Origin: Vanilla planifolia
Taxonomy: Eukaryota; Streptophyta; Magnoliopsida; Asparagales; Orchidaceae
Assembly: GCA_023846275.1 (NCBI GenBank)
Contig: JAIUJO010000191.1
Span: 62,001 to 126,000 of the forward strand
Direction: 5' to 3'
DNA: 64,000 bases
This document shows positions 11,321 through 24,700 of the stretch, piece after piece. Position 1 is the first letter of the stretch. The number at the start of each line of letters is the position of its first letter. The notes under the pieces were generated by a model. That model worked only from the letters and a program-made list of their open reading frames with translations, was not told the DNA's origin and did no database searches. The position numbers and the translations under genes were made by a program.

Positions 11321-14300
11321 GCACATGTACATGTGTGCAAGTGTGTGTGGACATGTGTTTGACATATGCATCTATATGTGTGTGCTTGTGCACAAGTATG
11401 TGTGCATGTGTGTGTACACATTTGCACGTTTATGTTTTTGTGTGCACATGTGTGCATATGTGTGTGCATGCATGCATCTATGAGCATGTGTGTGCATGTC
11501 TATGCAAGTTTGCATGTGTGTTTGTGTAGGCTTGTGTGTAAGTGTGTGAGTGTGCATTTATGCATGTTCATGTCTTTCTATGAGTACATGCATATGTTTG
11601 ATAATATGCATGTGTTTTTTCTGTGAATATGTTCGTATTTGCATCAAACTTTGAGTCTATGTTTTGAGCCTACGTGTGTGTGCATGAATGTCTACTTATG
11701 CATTTGTGTGCATGTGTGGTTATGGGTGTGTGCATGCATGCATATGTGTGCATTGACACGTGTAAGTGTCTATATGCGTGTGTGCATGTTTGTGCATGTA
11801 ACTAAGTGTGTGGGTGCATGTGAGTGTGCCTATGTGTGTGCAAGTGCATAGATGTGTATATGTGTACATGCATGTGTAAGTGGGTGTATATGGGTGTGTG
11901 AGTGTGTGTTTTAAAGTTTGTGTGCTTGTGTGAGTATGTGGTGTAAGTATATGTGAATATATGCATGTGTGTATGTGTGCTCGTGTATGAGCGTGAGTGT
12001 GAGTGTGAGTGTAGGTGAGTGTGCATGTGTGTGTGGGTGCATGCATATGTGTGTGTCAAGTGAATGTGCAAGCATGCATGTGTGTGTTTGTGGCTAGAAC
12101 TTTGCATGTGAGTGTGTGTGCATGTGCACGAGTGTGTGTGTGTGTGTTTGTGTGTAAATATTTTTTTGCATACATGTGCACATATGTGTGTGAGCATTTG
12201 TGTTTATGTGTGTTGTGTCTGCATGTGTTTGCATGTATGTATGTGTATGGGTGGTGTGCACATGTGAGTGTGCATGTGCATGCTTGTGCATATGTGTGTG
12301 CATGTGTATGTACCTATATGAGTGCATGTGTGTGCATGCATGCGCATGTGGGTACACATGCATGTATGGTTGCATGACTCCATGTGTGCCTATTCTTGCA
12401 TATGTCTATTTTTGTTCATGTGTCTATGTGTTCATGAGTGGTGGCTTATGTGTATTCATGTGCACATGTAAGTGCATGTGAGTGCATATGGGTGAGTATG
12501 TGTGTGCATTTAGATTTGTGCATGTCTATCCATGTGCATGTGTGTGTGTTTGCTTTATATGTGTGTATATGTGTGCATGTGTCTGCATGCCTATATGTGT
12601 GCATGTGCATAGGTGTGGTTTATGTGTGTGTGGGTGTGGTTGTACATGTGTACAAGTGTGCTTGTGTGTGTTAGTGGGTGCATATGTGTATGCATGTTTG
12701 TGTGCACATTTGTGTGTGGGTGTGAGTGTATGTGCATATTTTTTTTGTGTGTGGGTATGTGCACATGTGCTTGCAAGTTTGTGTACATGTGTGCTTGTGT
12801 GGATGCCTTTGTTTACTTTTTTGCATGCTTGTGTGTGTTGTGCAATCCTACATGTGCATGTGTGTGGGTTCTATATGTGTGTGTGCATGTGTATGTATGT
12901 GTGTGTGCATGCATATGTATGTTTGAGTGTATGCATATGTGTGTGGTTGCATGCATGTATCTGTGTGTATGCATAATAGTTTCTCTGTGTGTACGTGTGT
13001 GTATGTTTGTGCATGTGTTTGTGTAAGTGTTTGTTTTTGTGTGCATGTGCATGTACATGTATGTGTGTGTCTACATGCATGTGCATTTGATTACATGTGT
13101 ATTTGTAAAAGTGTGTGTATATGTGTATCTAGGTTTGTATGTCTGTGTGAGTACATAGATGTGTGTGTGTGTGCATGGGCATGTATGTCTATGCATGTGT
13201 GTAAGTGTGTGCATGTGTGTACATAGTCATTCACATGTGCGTGTGTGTGTGTGAATGCATGCATAGGCATGTGTTCATGTTTGTCTTTGTGGTGTGGGTG
13301 GGTGTTTATGTGCTTGCATAAGTGTGCACATGTGCATAAGGTGTTTGTGTGTCTGTGTTTTTGTGTATACATGGGCACATGTGTGTGTGTGTGTTTGGGT
13401 GTGTGTGCACATCTATGTCTTTGTGAGTGCCAACGTGTGTGTGTGTTTGCATACATTTGACTTTGTGTAAGTGTGTATGTGTACATGTGTGTGCATGTGC
13501 ATACGTATTTGTGTGTGTACTAGTACACACACATGTGTGTGCTTGTGTTCATGTGTGTGCGTGTGCGTACGTGCATGTTTATGCATGTGTATGTGCTTGT
13601 GTGTGTGTTGCATATGCATGTGTTTATGTGTGTATGTGCACACACATGTGTGTGTGTGCATGCGAGTGTGAGTTTATGTGCTTGTGAGTGTGTGCTTGTG
13701 TATGTGTGTGTGCTTATTTGAGTTTATGGATGCTTGTGTGTGTGTGCATGTTTGTATGTGTTCACCGTGTGTGTGCTTGAATGTGTTTGTGTACATGTGC
13801 ATATGTGTGTGCATGCTTATGTGTGTGTTTTGAGTGCATGTGTGTGCAGGTTTGTGCATGTGTAGGTTTTCTTTATTTTTATGCCTATGTGTGTGCTTGT
13901 TATGTGTGTGCATGGGTGTGTATGTTTGTGTGCAAGTGTATTTTTACTTTTGAGTGCATGTTTTTGTGCATGCATGTGTGTGTGCCTATATTCATATTTA
14001 TGCATATGTGTGTGTGTGTGTTTGTGTGTGGGTGTGTGTGCACTCATGCATGAATGTGTTTGTATTTATGTGTGCATATTTATATGCTTGTGTATGTGTG
14101 TGTGTGTGTGTTTATGTGCGAGTGCATGTGAGTGTGAGTGTACACATTTATGAGTGTGTGCATGCACGTTAGTGTGTGTACAAGTCTGTGTGTGTGTGCA
14201 TGTGTTTGTGTGTGTGTGGGTGTACATTCATGTGTTTGTTTATGCATTTATGAGTATATGCATGTTTGCAAGCATGTGCATGTGTGGGTATGTTCATGCA

Positions 14301-15469
14301 TGTGTGTGTGCATGTACTTGGCTGAGTCTGCATGTAATTGAGTATGTTGATGTGTGTGTGTATGCATGCATACGTGTTTATACATATGGGTGTGTGTGCG
14401 TACTTGTAGGTGTGTGCATATGTGTGCTTATGTGAGTGAGCATGAGTGTGGGTATGTAGATGTGCATGTTTGTGCATAGGTATGTGAGTGTGTGCGTGTG
14501 TGTGCATGTATGGGTGTTTATGTGCATGTATGTATATGATTATGTGCCTATCCATGGATGTGTGTGTGTGAGAGTGAATCGATACACAAGTGTGAGTGCA
14601 TGTGCATGTGCATGTGTGTGTGCGTGAGTGTACATGCATCTGTGTGTGCATTTGCATGCATATTTGTGTGTTTGTTGTTGTGGTCATTTATGTGTGTTTA
14701 TGTGTGAATGTGTGTGTGGTTGCATATATATGTGCATGTGCATGCTTGCTTATATGTGTGTGTATGTGTGCATGTCTGTGTTGTGTGTATGTGTGTGTTT
14801 ATGTTTCCTTTGGTGTTCATGTTTGCACGTGTATATATGCATGAGCATATCTATCTCTATGTGTGTGTGTGTGTGTGTGCATGTGTATGCATTTGTTTGT
14901 GGGTAAGTGACTAAGTGTGTGTGTGTGTGTGTGTGTGCACATATTTGTATGTATTTGCATGTTTGGGATTGTGCATGAATGCAAACATGTACGTTTGTGA
15001 GTGAGTGAGTGTGTGTGTGTGTATGTGTGTATGGTCATGTGTGTATGCCTACATATATATGTTTGCATGCATGTGTGTGAGCATGCATGCAGGTGTGTTT
15101 ATGTATGCATTTTTTTCATTTGCATGTGTTTGTGTGTGTGTGTGTCTATACTTTTGTGTGTTTGTGTGTATGTTTTGTTTGTGTGTGTATATGTTTATGC
15201 ATGTGTGTGTTTGTGTGTACATGTGCATGAGTTCATGCATGCGTACGTTCATGCTTGCGTGTGTGTTTGTATGCACATGTGAGTGTGGTTATGTGTGTGA
15301 GAGCATCTATGCATATTTGTGTCCATAAATTTGTGTTTTATATAAGCATGTAAGCACATATGTGTGTCAGTGTGGGTGTTTGCATGTGGATGCATGCATT
15401 TGTGTTAGTGATAGTATGTGTGCATGTGTGTGTGCATATCTGTGTGCATGTTCCCATGTCTCTGTGTGC

Positions 15470-15520
15470 ATGCACCTATGGATGCTAGAAGCAAAGTGGT
15501 CATGTGTAGACAGGTGCATG
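15470..15520. other. Non-repetitive island in TG array
   Basis: CACCTATGGATGCTAGAAGC followed by AAAGTGGTCATG and AGACAGGTGC breaks the alternation for about 45 bases. It is one of the least TG-like pieces of the left block outside the LINE. It has no recognisable family and is too short for a gene. Confidence 0.4.
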
Positions 15521-16660
15521 TGTTATGTGTGTGCATGTTAATGCATGTGTGTGTGTGTGCACACAAGCACATGTTTGCATGTTTTTTCTTTATATATGTG
15601 TGTGTTCTTGTGCATTTTTGTGTGCATGTACATGTGCTGTGTGTTCTTAAGTGCAAGTGTGTGTGTGTTTGTGAGTGCAAGTGTGTATATGCATGTGTGT
15701 GTGTGTGCATCTATATATGTGGTTGTACTCATGCATTTGTGTATGTATGCTTTTGCATGTGTGTTTGTATATACCTGCATGCAAGTGTGTGCACATACTT
15801 TAGTGTGTTGGAGTGTGTGTGCATGTGCTTGTTCATGTGTGTGTGTGCATTTATTTATACATGTATGTGTGTGTGTGCATGTGTGTATGTGTGTGTGTGT
15901 GTGCAAGTGCTTATGTGTGTGAATGTGTATATGTGTGTGCTCATGTATGTGCATGAGGTTATTTTATGTGAGTGTCTACACGTGTGTTCACGAGTGTGTG
16001 TGCATGCATGTGTGCATGTATGTGTGTATATGTGTGTGAGCATTAGTGTGTATATTTGTATGTGTGTGTGTGTGTTTGTATGCATGCATATGTGTGCTTG
16101 TGTGTGTGTGCATAAGTGCATGTGTATGTATGCATGTGTGTAAGCCTGAGCAATTGTTTGTTCTTGTGTATGTGTGTATGTGTGTGCATTTGTCTATGTA
16201 TGCATATGTGTGTACAGTGTGATTGCATGTGCATGTGTCTATGTGTGTGCATGTGTGCATCAGTATGTGTCGGTGCATGTATATGTGTGTGAAAATGTAT
16301 GTGTGTTTGTGCATATGTGCATGTTTGTGTGTGTATGCATATGTTTGTGCATTCTTATGTATGTGTGTGTGTACAAGAGTGCAAGTGTGAGTGAGCGTAA
16401 GTGTGTGTGTGCATGCATATGTGTATATATGCACATGTGTGTGTGTGTTTGTATATATATGTGTGTGTGTATATGTGTGTATATTCATGTGTGTGCATGT
16501 GTATGTGTGCATATTGGTGCACATTTGTGTTTCTTTGTGTGTATGTGTGTTTGTGTGCCTATGCATGTACCAACGTGTATGATTGTAGGTGCATTTGTGC
16601 ATGTGAGCATGTTTTTGCATGTGTGTATGTGTGTGCATCCATGTGTGAGTATTTGTATGC

Positions 16661-16700
16661 GTATGTGTGTATGTGTATGCGTATGTGTGTATGTGTATGC
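16661..16700 (+). repeat. Exact 20-bp tandem repeat, two copies
   Basis: The 20-mer GTATGTGTGTATGTGTATGC occupies 16661-16680 and again 16681-16700 without a mismatch. It is a very recent slippage or duplication step inside the array. Confidence 0.85.
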
Positions 16701-19700
16701 ATGTGTATGTATATATGTTTATGTGTTTATTGGCATGTCTGAGTGCATGTGCGTGTATGCTTGTCTGCATTTTTTGTGTAGGTGGCCGAGTGCATGCATT
16801 TATCTATGTATGTGTGTCTCTATATGTGGGTTTTTGTGTGTACATGTGTATGTGTGCATCTATTATGCATGTGAGTGTGTGCATGTAAGCATGCACACTA
16901 TGTGTGTGTGTGTGTGTACTTGAGGATGTGTTCATGTTTGTATATATGTGTGTGCATGTGCAAGTGTGTGCATCTGTGTGTGTATTTGTTTGGGCTTGTG
17001 TATGTTCATGTGCATGTGTGCATGTGAGTGTGCATCTAAAAAGCATGTGTTTACATTTATGTGCATGTGAGTAGGTATTTGTCTGCATGCATAGGTTTTT
17101 GTATACGCATGCTCATGTGTGCATTTCTATAAGAGTGTTGAGCATTTTTGTGCATTTGCATATGTGTGGGTATGGGTTTATACATTTGTGTGCATGTGCC
17201 TATGTGTTTATGCATTTGTGCATGTGTGCATGTGCACTTGTTTGTGTGTTCCTATATTTGTCTATGTGCTTCCACATATGTATGTGTATGCATTTGTGTG
17301 TGTTACTATCCACTAGTGTCTATGAACCTCTTTGTGTTTGTGTGAGTCTACATACATGTGTGTGTGTGTATGTGTGTGTTGGTGGGCATGAAAGTGTGTG
17401 TGTTTGTGTGTACAAGTGTGTTTATGTATGCATGTGTGTGTGTGTATGTATGTGCATGCTTGTATGTGTGCCTATGTACATGTGCTTGTCTGTGAGGGTT
17501 CATGTAGACACATGCTTACATTGGTGCATATGTATTCATGTGTGTGGATGTGTTAGGGTGTTTGTCTATTTTCATGTGTGTGTATATGAGCTAAGTGCAT
17601 GTGCACATGCATGTGTGTGCTTGGGTGCATGTGTGTGTGTGCTTGTGCATATTTCTACGTCTATGTGTCCATGTGTGTATGCATGCATATGTGTATGCCA
17701 TGATTATGTGTGTGTGTGTGCTAGCATGTGTGTGTGTATGCATATGTGTGTGTAGGTGTATGTGTACATGTGGGAGCTAATTTAAGCATGTGTTTTTGTG
17801 TGCATGACCATGTGTGTTCGTACATGTGTGAATGTGGGTGTTAATGTGCATGTTTTCTTTTGTGTGTGTATTAGTGCATGAGTATGTGTGCATGTTTTTG
17901 AGTGCATATGCAAGTGTGTGCTTATGTTCATTTGTGTGCCTGTATGCACACATGTATTTTGTATGCATGTGAGTGTGCATGCACATGTATGTATTTGTGT
18001 GTGTGCGTGTTAGAGTGTGCATGCTTATTCCTACATGTGTGTGCATGATAAGGTGCATGCTTGTGTTTGGGTGTGTGTTTATGCATATGTGTGTGATTTG
18101 GTTGGTGCACACATGCTCCTGTGCATGTCTATATGTTAGTTTCTGTGTGTGTTTGTTAGTTGGTGTGTGTGTGTGTAGGCATGTGTGTGTGGCTATGTGC
18201 TTGTACATGTGTACACGCATGTGTGTGTATTTGTCTACATGTGCATGTATTGTGCTTGCATATGTATGTGTGCACAAGCATGGTTTTGTGTGCATATATG
18301 TGTTTTTGTGTATGTGTGTGCATGTGTGTGTATGTGCACGCATATTTGTGGTGGTGAGTGTGTTTTTGTGTGTATATTTGCTTGTATGTGTGTGTGTGTC
18401 AATGTTTTTGCACATGTGTGTTTGTGTTTACACTTGTATGTGCAAGCATGTATGTGAGCATGCTTGCGTGTGTTTGGGTGCAAGCATGCACATATATGTG
18501 TGAGTTAGTGTGCATGTGTGCAAGAGTGTGTGTATGTAGGTATGCATGCATTTGTGTGCTTGTGTGTTTATGTTGCATGCATTGGTGTGCTTGTGTGTGT
18601 ATGTTAGTGTGTGTGCTTGTACATCTGTGAGTGTGTATATGCATATCTCTATGTCTATGTGTGTAGTGTGTGATAGGTGAGCATGTACTTGTGTGTGTAA
18701 GTGTTAGTGTGTATGCATGTGTGGACACGTAGTGCGTATGGGTGTTCATGTGTATGTGTTTGTCCATACGTTTGTGTGGGTGTGTTTACAAGTAAATACT
18801 CATTTGTGTGTCTATGTGTGCTAATGCATGAGCAAGTGTCTGTGTTTGTGCATGTTAGCATGTCTATGTATGTTTCTGTCTGCTAACACATGTTTGTGAC
18901 TATGTGAACTTCTGTGTGCGTTTGAGCATGTATGCGCATGTTTATATATGTGTCTATGCAAGAGTCTACACTTGTGTGTTTGTGTTTGCATATGTGTGTG
19001 TGCATGCATGTGTGTATGTTTGTGTGTGCATGAATGTGTGTTTGTTTGAGTTTATGTGCATGTTTGTGCATATGTGATTGTGTGAGTTAATGCTTGTGTT
19101 TGGGTGTGGAGGGTTCATGTTTGTGTGTGCATGTGGGTATCTATGCATTTTTTGTGTGTATGCATGCATTGGGGGGGTGTGTAGGTGTGTGTGCATGAAT
19201 ATATGCATGCATGTGTGTGTGCATACTGGTGCATGTCTATGTTAGTATGTGTTCAGATGAGTGCATATGTGTTTGTGTAAGATTATGCATGCATGCCAAT
19301 GTATATGTGTGTGTGTGTGGGTCTAAGTGGATGTTTGAGTGTATGTGCATGTTCGTGTTCATGCATGTGCACATGCATGCATATGGGTTTGCATGTGTAC
19401 ATGCCTTTGATGTTTTGCATGCATTTTCTTATGCCTATCCATGTGTGGGTGTGGCTTCTTGTGCATATAAGCATGTGCATGTGTTAGTGTCGCTATGCAT
19501 GTGTAAGCATGTTTATTTGTGTGTGCTTGTGTGAGAGAGTTTGCATGTACTTGTGTGCATGTGTGGTTCTGTGTGTGTGCATATGTATGTGTGAGCACGT
19601 GTTTGTGTGTGCATGCTTGCATGCATGTGTCTGTGTCCGTGTGCATTATGCAGGTGCATGTGTGTGTATGTGCATGAATGTGCTTATGTGTATGTGTGTT

Positions 19701-21669
19701 TGTTTGTGCATGTGTGCTTGTGTGTGAGCAAGAGCCTATGTGTGTGTGTATTTGGGTATTGTTGTGCATGTGTGTGTGGGTGTACATGCATGTGTGTATG
19801 TGTTTGGTCATATGTGTGCGTGTTTAGTGGGTACTTGTTTGTGGATATGCATTTGAGCATGTGTGCCTATGCATAAGCATATGTGTCCATGTGTTTTTGT
19901 GTATAAATGTTTATGTGTGTGTGCATGTGCAAGTGTTTGTGTTATTATATGCATTTGTTTGCATATGTGTGGGTGTGTGTTTTTGTATATGTATGTGTAT
20001 TTTCTTATATGTTTGGGTTTGTCTCATTATGCATGCATGTGTCTGTATGTGTGTGCATGCAAGTGTACATGTGTTCATGTTTGTGCATACGTGCTCTTGT
20101 GTATGTGAGTGTGTGTGTGTGTGTGTGCATGTGTGTGTGAGTGTGCTTTTGTGCATTTATGCATGCTTGTGCATTTGTAATAAATGTATGTATGGAAGTA
20201 TATGTTTATGTGTGAGTGTATGATTGTGCATTTGCCCTTATATATATGTGCTTTTGTGTGTGTATGTACATTTATGTGCACGAGTGTGTGCATGAGTGCA
20301 TGTGCTTATGTGTGTTGGTGTGAGAGTGAGCATGTGAGTGTGTGCATGTGAGTGAGTGCATGTAGTTGTGTACGTGTGTATGTTTATGTGAACATGTGTA
20401 TATCTTTGTGTTCGTGTGTATGCATGCGTGTGTTTGTTGTGAATGCTTATGTACCTGTGTGTGAGTGTGTGTTATTATGCAAGTGTGTGCATGTGTATAT
20501 ATTTTTTTTTTTGTGTTTGCATGTATCCATGTTTACTTTTATGTGTCTCATGTATACATGTGCATGTTCCTGTGTATGTCTATCTGTGTGTGTGCATGCG
20601 TGTATATGTTGGATGCATATGTGTGTGCACTTGCATGTATGTATGTTTATCTGTCTTTTTATGTATGCATGTGTGTTTATGTGTGTGTGTGTGCATATGC
20701 ATGTTTCTCTATACATTTGTGTGTAGGGGGAGGTTTCTGCATGTTTGCATATGTGCATGTGTATGTGTACGTCATTGTGTGCTTGTGCATATTTGTGTGC
20801 ATGTGTGTGTTCCTGTGTTCATGCATCAATACATAGGTGCATGTGTGTGATCTTGTGTGTGGGTTTATGTGTTTGTGTATGCATGTGTGAGTCTATATAT
20901 GTGCATGCATGTGCATATGTGTTTGTGAACACATGTGTTTATCTGGGTGTGCTCAAGTGTTCATGTGTGTATGATTGTTCATGTGTATATGTGTGTGTGC
21001 CTATGCTTATTTACACATATGTATGTATGTGAGTGCATGTGAGTATGTTCGTGTATGTGCGTGTATGTGCATGTGTGTGCATGTGTTTGTACATTTGTTT
21101 GTTTTTGTGTATACATGTGTGGGTGTGTATGTTTTTTATATGATTGTGTCTACGTGAGAATGTATATTCTTGCACATGTATGTATTTGTGTGAGTGCGTG
21201 TGCATGTACATTGGTGTATGCTTGCTTGTATACTCCTGTGTTTGTGTCCTTATGCATGTTTGTGTGCATAAGCACTTGTATGAATTTGTGTGTGGGTGCA
21301 TGCATGTTTGTATGTGCATGAATACATGTCTGCAAGCATGCATGTGTCGTTTTTGTGTATGCATGCATGTGAATGTGTGTGTGCATGCATGTTGGTGAAT
21401 GCATATGTTTATGGGTGTGTGTGCATATGTGACTACACATGGGTGTGTGCCAGTGTGTGTGTTTCTATGTGTATGTGCATGTGTACATGTATGTATGCTT
21501 GTATTTGTGTGTTCGTCTATAAATGCATATGTGTATGTGTTCATATGTGCATTGGAGAATACATGTGTACGTGTGTGCATGTGGGCATGCATGTATGTTT
21601 TTGGGCACATGTCCATGCATCTGTGTGTGTGTGTGTGAGCATGTGTATATGTGTATATGCATGGATATG

Positions 21670-21673
<4 letters not shown>

Positions 21674-21747
<74 letters not shown>
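21674..21747. repeat. Perfect (TA)37 microsatellite
   Basis: Seventy-four uninterrupted bases of TA lie inside the TG array. It is by far the longest pure dinucleotide run in the window. It keeps the purine-pyrimidine alternation of its surroundings but has expanded as a single motif. Very AT-rich alternating DNA of this kind can extrude as a cruciform, is easily melted and is usually length-variable. Confidence 0.98.
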
Positions 21748-21748
<1 letters not shown>

Positions 21749-24700
21749 TAATGCACATGTGTGTGTTTGTACATTTATGTGTGTGCATTGTAAGTGCACT
21801 TTTGCAAAAGCATACATGTGTGTGTGTGTGCATAATTTTTTGTGCATGTGTGTGTGCCTGCTTGTATGTGCATGTGTGCATGTGTACATAATTATGCATG
21901 TGTATGTGTCTGAGGTTGTATGTGCATGCATGAGTGCACATGTTTGTGTGTATGTGCACATGTTCAAGGGTGTTCGTATTTGTGCATGTCTATGTGCGTG
22001 TGTCCATGTATGTGCATGTCTATGAGCATTGGGTGTGCTTGTGCATGTGTACATGTGTGTTTGTGTGGGCAAGTGCATGTGAACGTGTACGTGTACATGT
22101 TTGTATGTATGTGAGCATATTTGTGTGTTAGCATGTGGGTGTGTGCATGTGCATGTTTGCATGTGTGTGTCTATGTGTATTTGTGCTTGTATGTATGAGT
22201 GAGTGTGCATGTGTTTATGCATGTGCATACTCATGTGTGTGTGAATACACATTGTTTTGTGCATGTGTGGTTTGGGCTTGTGTGATTTCATGCTTGTGTT
22301 TGTGCTTATGTATGTACATGTATGCAAGTGTTCTTGTGTGTGTGTATGTGCATGCGTGTTTACAACTTTGTGTGTGCAAGTGCACGTATGCATGTGTGTG
22401 TAGGTATTTCTAAGCATGTTTGTATTTGTGTGTGTCTGTGTGTGTGCATATGCATGTGTCTATGTATGCATGTGTGGGTGTGTGAGTGTGCAAGTGTGCT
22501 TATGCATGTGTGCAATGGCCTCTATACAAGTGTGAATGTGTGCATGTGTGAATTTGTGCATGTCTAGTTGTGTTTGTGTTTGTGTTGGTGTGTGTGTTTG
22601 TGCATATGTATGTGTGTGCATGTGTTCATTTATGTGCATGCATGTGTGTTTGTGTGGATGCATATGTGTGTGTGCAAGTAAGCATTTGCATGCAAGTGTG
22701 TGTGGGCATTTGTGCATGTGTACATGCATGTGTCTTTGTATTTGCATGTATATGGGCCAACATGTTTGTATGTCTACATGCTAGTGTATGTTTATTTATG
22801 TCTATGTTTGTGTGCATGCGTGCATATGTGCATATGTGTGCATGTTTGTATGCGTGCATGTGCATGAACATGTGTGCATATATGTTCTTGTGTGTGTATA
22901 GGAGAATGTGTGTGTGCAAGTCCTGCATGTGTGCAAGCGTGTGTGTACATGTTTGTATGGTAGTGTGCGTATGCATGTGAATGTGTGTGTGTGCATATGC
23001 TAGCATGCACACATATGCCTATGTGTGAATTATTATCCAAGTGTGTGTACATATGTGTATGTGTATGCATGCATTCTTCTATGTGCATGTATGTGTGTGT
23101 TTGTTCATTTGTGATTGTGTTTTTGTTTGTGTTTGACTGTGTGAATGTGCATGCATGTATGTATTTGTGTGTATATGTGTGAACGTGTGTTCTTATTTGT
23201 GTGTTTCAATAAGTGCTAGTGTGTGCAAGTTGTGCATATGTGCAAGCATGCATGTGCATGTATGTAAGGGTTGTGGGGGTGCATCTGTGTGTGTGTGCAT
23301 GCATGCATGCTTATGTGTATGAGTGTCAATATGATATACGAGAATGGTAATGTGTGTGTGTGTGTGTATTTGTGTGCATGTACATATCTCTGTGTGTATC
23401 TATGTGTGTGCTAGTGCAAGAGTGGCTATGTTTGTGCTCATGTGTGTGCATGCTTGTATGTGTTTACATGTGCTTGTGCATGTGTGTTTAGGTACTTATG
23501 TGTGTTCATGCATGTGTGTGTGTGCGCTTATTCATAGGTGCATCTTTACATGTATATGTGCGAGCATGTTTGTTCTTTTGTGTGCATGGGGGTGCATATG
23601 TGTGCATAATTTCACTCGTGTGTATGTATTTCTACATGTGTATAGGAGTGTGCATGCATGTGTTAGTGTTCATATCCATGCTTGCATGTGCACACATCCA
23701 TGTCTGTGTTATGTATGCATATGTGTGTGCATGTGAGCATATGTGTGGATATGTGTGGGTGTGTCTATCTATGTGCGTGCTTTGGCATGTGTTTGCAAGT
23801 TCAACTATATCCATTTGTGTGCGTGTGTTTCTGATGTGTGTGAACATGTGTGCACATGTTTTTTAGGTGTGTGTTAATGGCTGTGCTTGTACGTCTATTC
23901 AAGTATGTATGTGTGTGTGCATACCTTTGCATGCATGTGTGCATGTTTGTGTGTGTGTCAATGAGGATTTGTGCATTTGTGAGTGTTTATGCATGTGTGT
24001 GTATGTGAGTGAGTCCATGGTGTGTTTATGTGTGTGTGTGCATGTGTGTGTAGGGGTTATATGGGTGGGTGTATGTATTTGTTCATGTGTATGTGCATGT
24101 GTTTATATGTGTGTGTGTGTATGCATGCACATGTGTGTGTGTGGGTGTATGCACGTGTGTGCATGTTCAAGTGTGTGGATGTGTGTTTGTGTCTATAAGT
24201 GCATGTTTGCATGAATGTGTGTATGAGTGTGTACACATATATGTATATGTACACATGAAGACATGTGGGTGTGTGTGTGATTGAGCACATGCTCTTATGT
24301 TTCTTTGTGTGTGTGTGCACACATGTGTGCATGTATGTGTGTGTTTGTATATGTGTGTATGCATGTGTATGGGTATGTATATGTGTGCACATGTGCATGT
24401 GTATATGCATGTATGTATATGCTTGTGTTTATGTGAATTTGCATGTGTGCATTTGTATGCATGCATGTGTTTATGTGTGTTTGTACATGCACATATCTAT
24501 TAATGTGTGGTGTGTGCATGTGTCTATGTGTGCATGCATGTGTGTATGTAAGCATATGTATGTGCCCAAGTGCACATGTGTGGTTGTTTGTGTGTGTGTG
24601 TGTTTACATGTGTATGCATGCATAAGCTTGTTCATTTGTTTTCATTTTTGTTCATGCATGCATCTTTGTACACACATGTGTGTGGGTGCATGTGAGTGTT

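Larger units (their letters stand above)
11321..21673 (+). repeat. Degenerate TG-rich array, between LINE and (TA)37
   Basis: This has the same composition as the left part: TG/CA/TA alternation with frequent CATG, TGCA and GCATGC words. It includes perfect (TG)n runs of about 20-24 bases (for example about 14914-14937), a T11 tract at 20512-20522 and only short interruptions (for example 17303-17335 and 19165-19180). No protein motif, RNA gene or transposon end was seen. The long open frames, such as the roughly 280-codon Cys-rich type seen elsewhere in the TG blocks, are compositional. Confidence 0.95.

Noticed and set aside
21011-22417. 468-codon - strand open frame rich in His and Thr, including a Tyr-Ile repeat from the TA tract
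   Set aside because: It is a direct translation of CACA and TATA dinucleotides. It resembles a histidine-rich protein only by composition, and there is no start context or domain.
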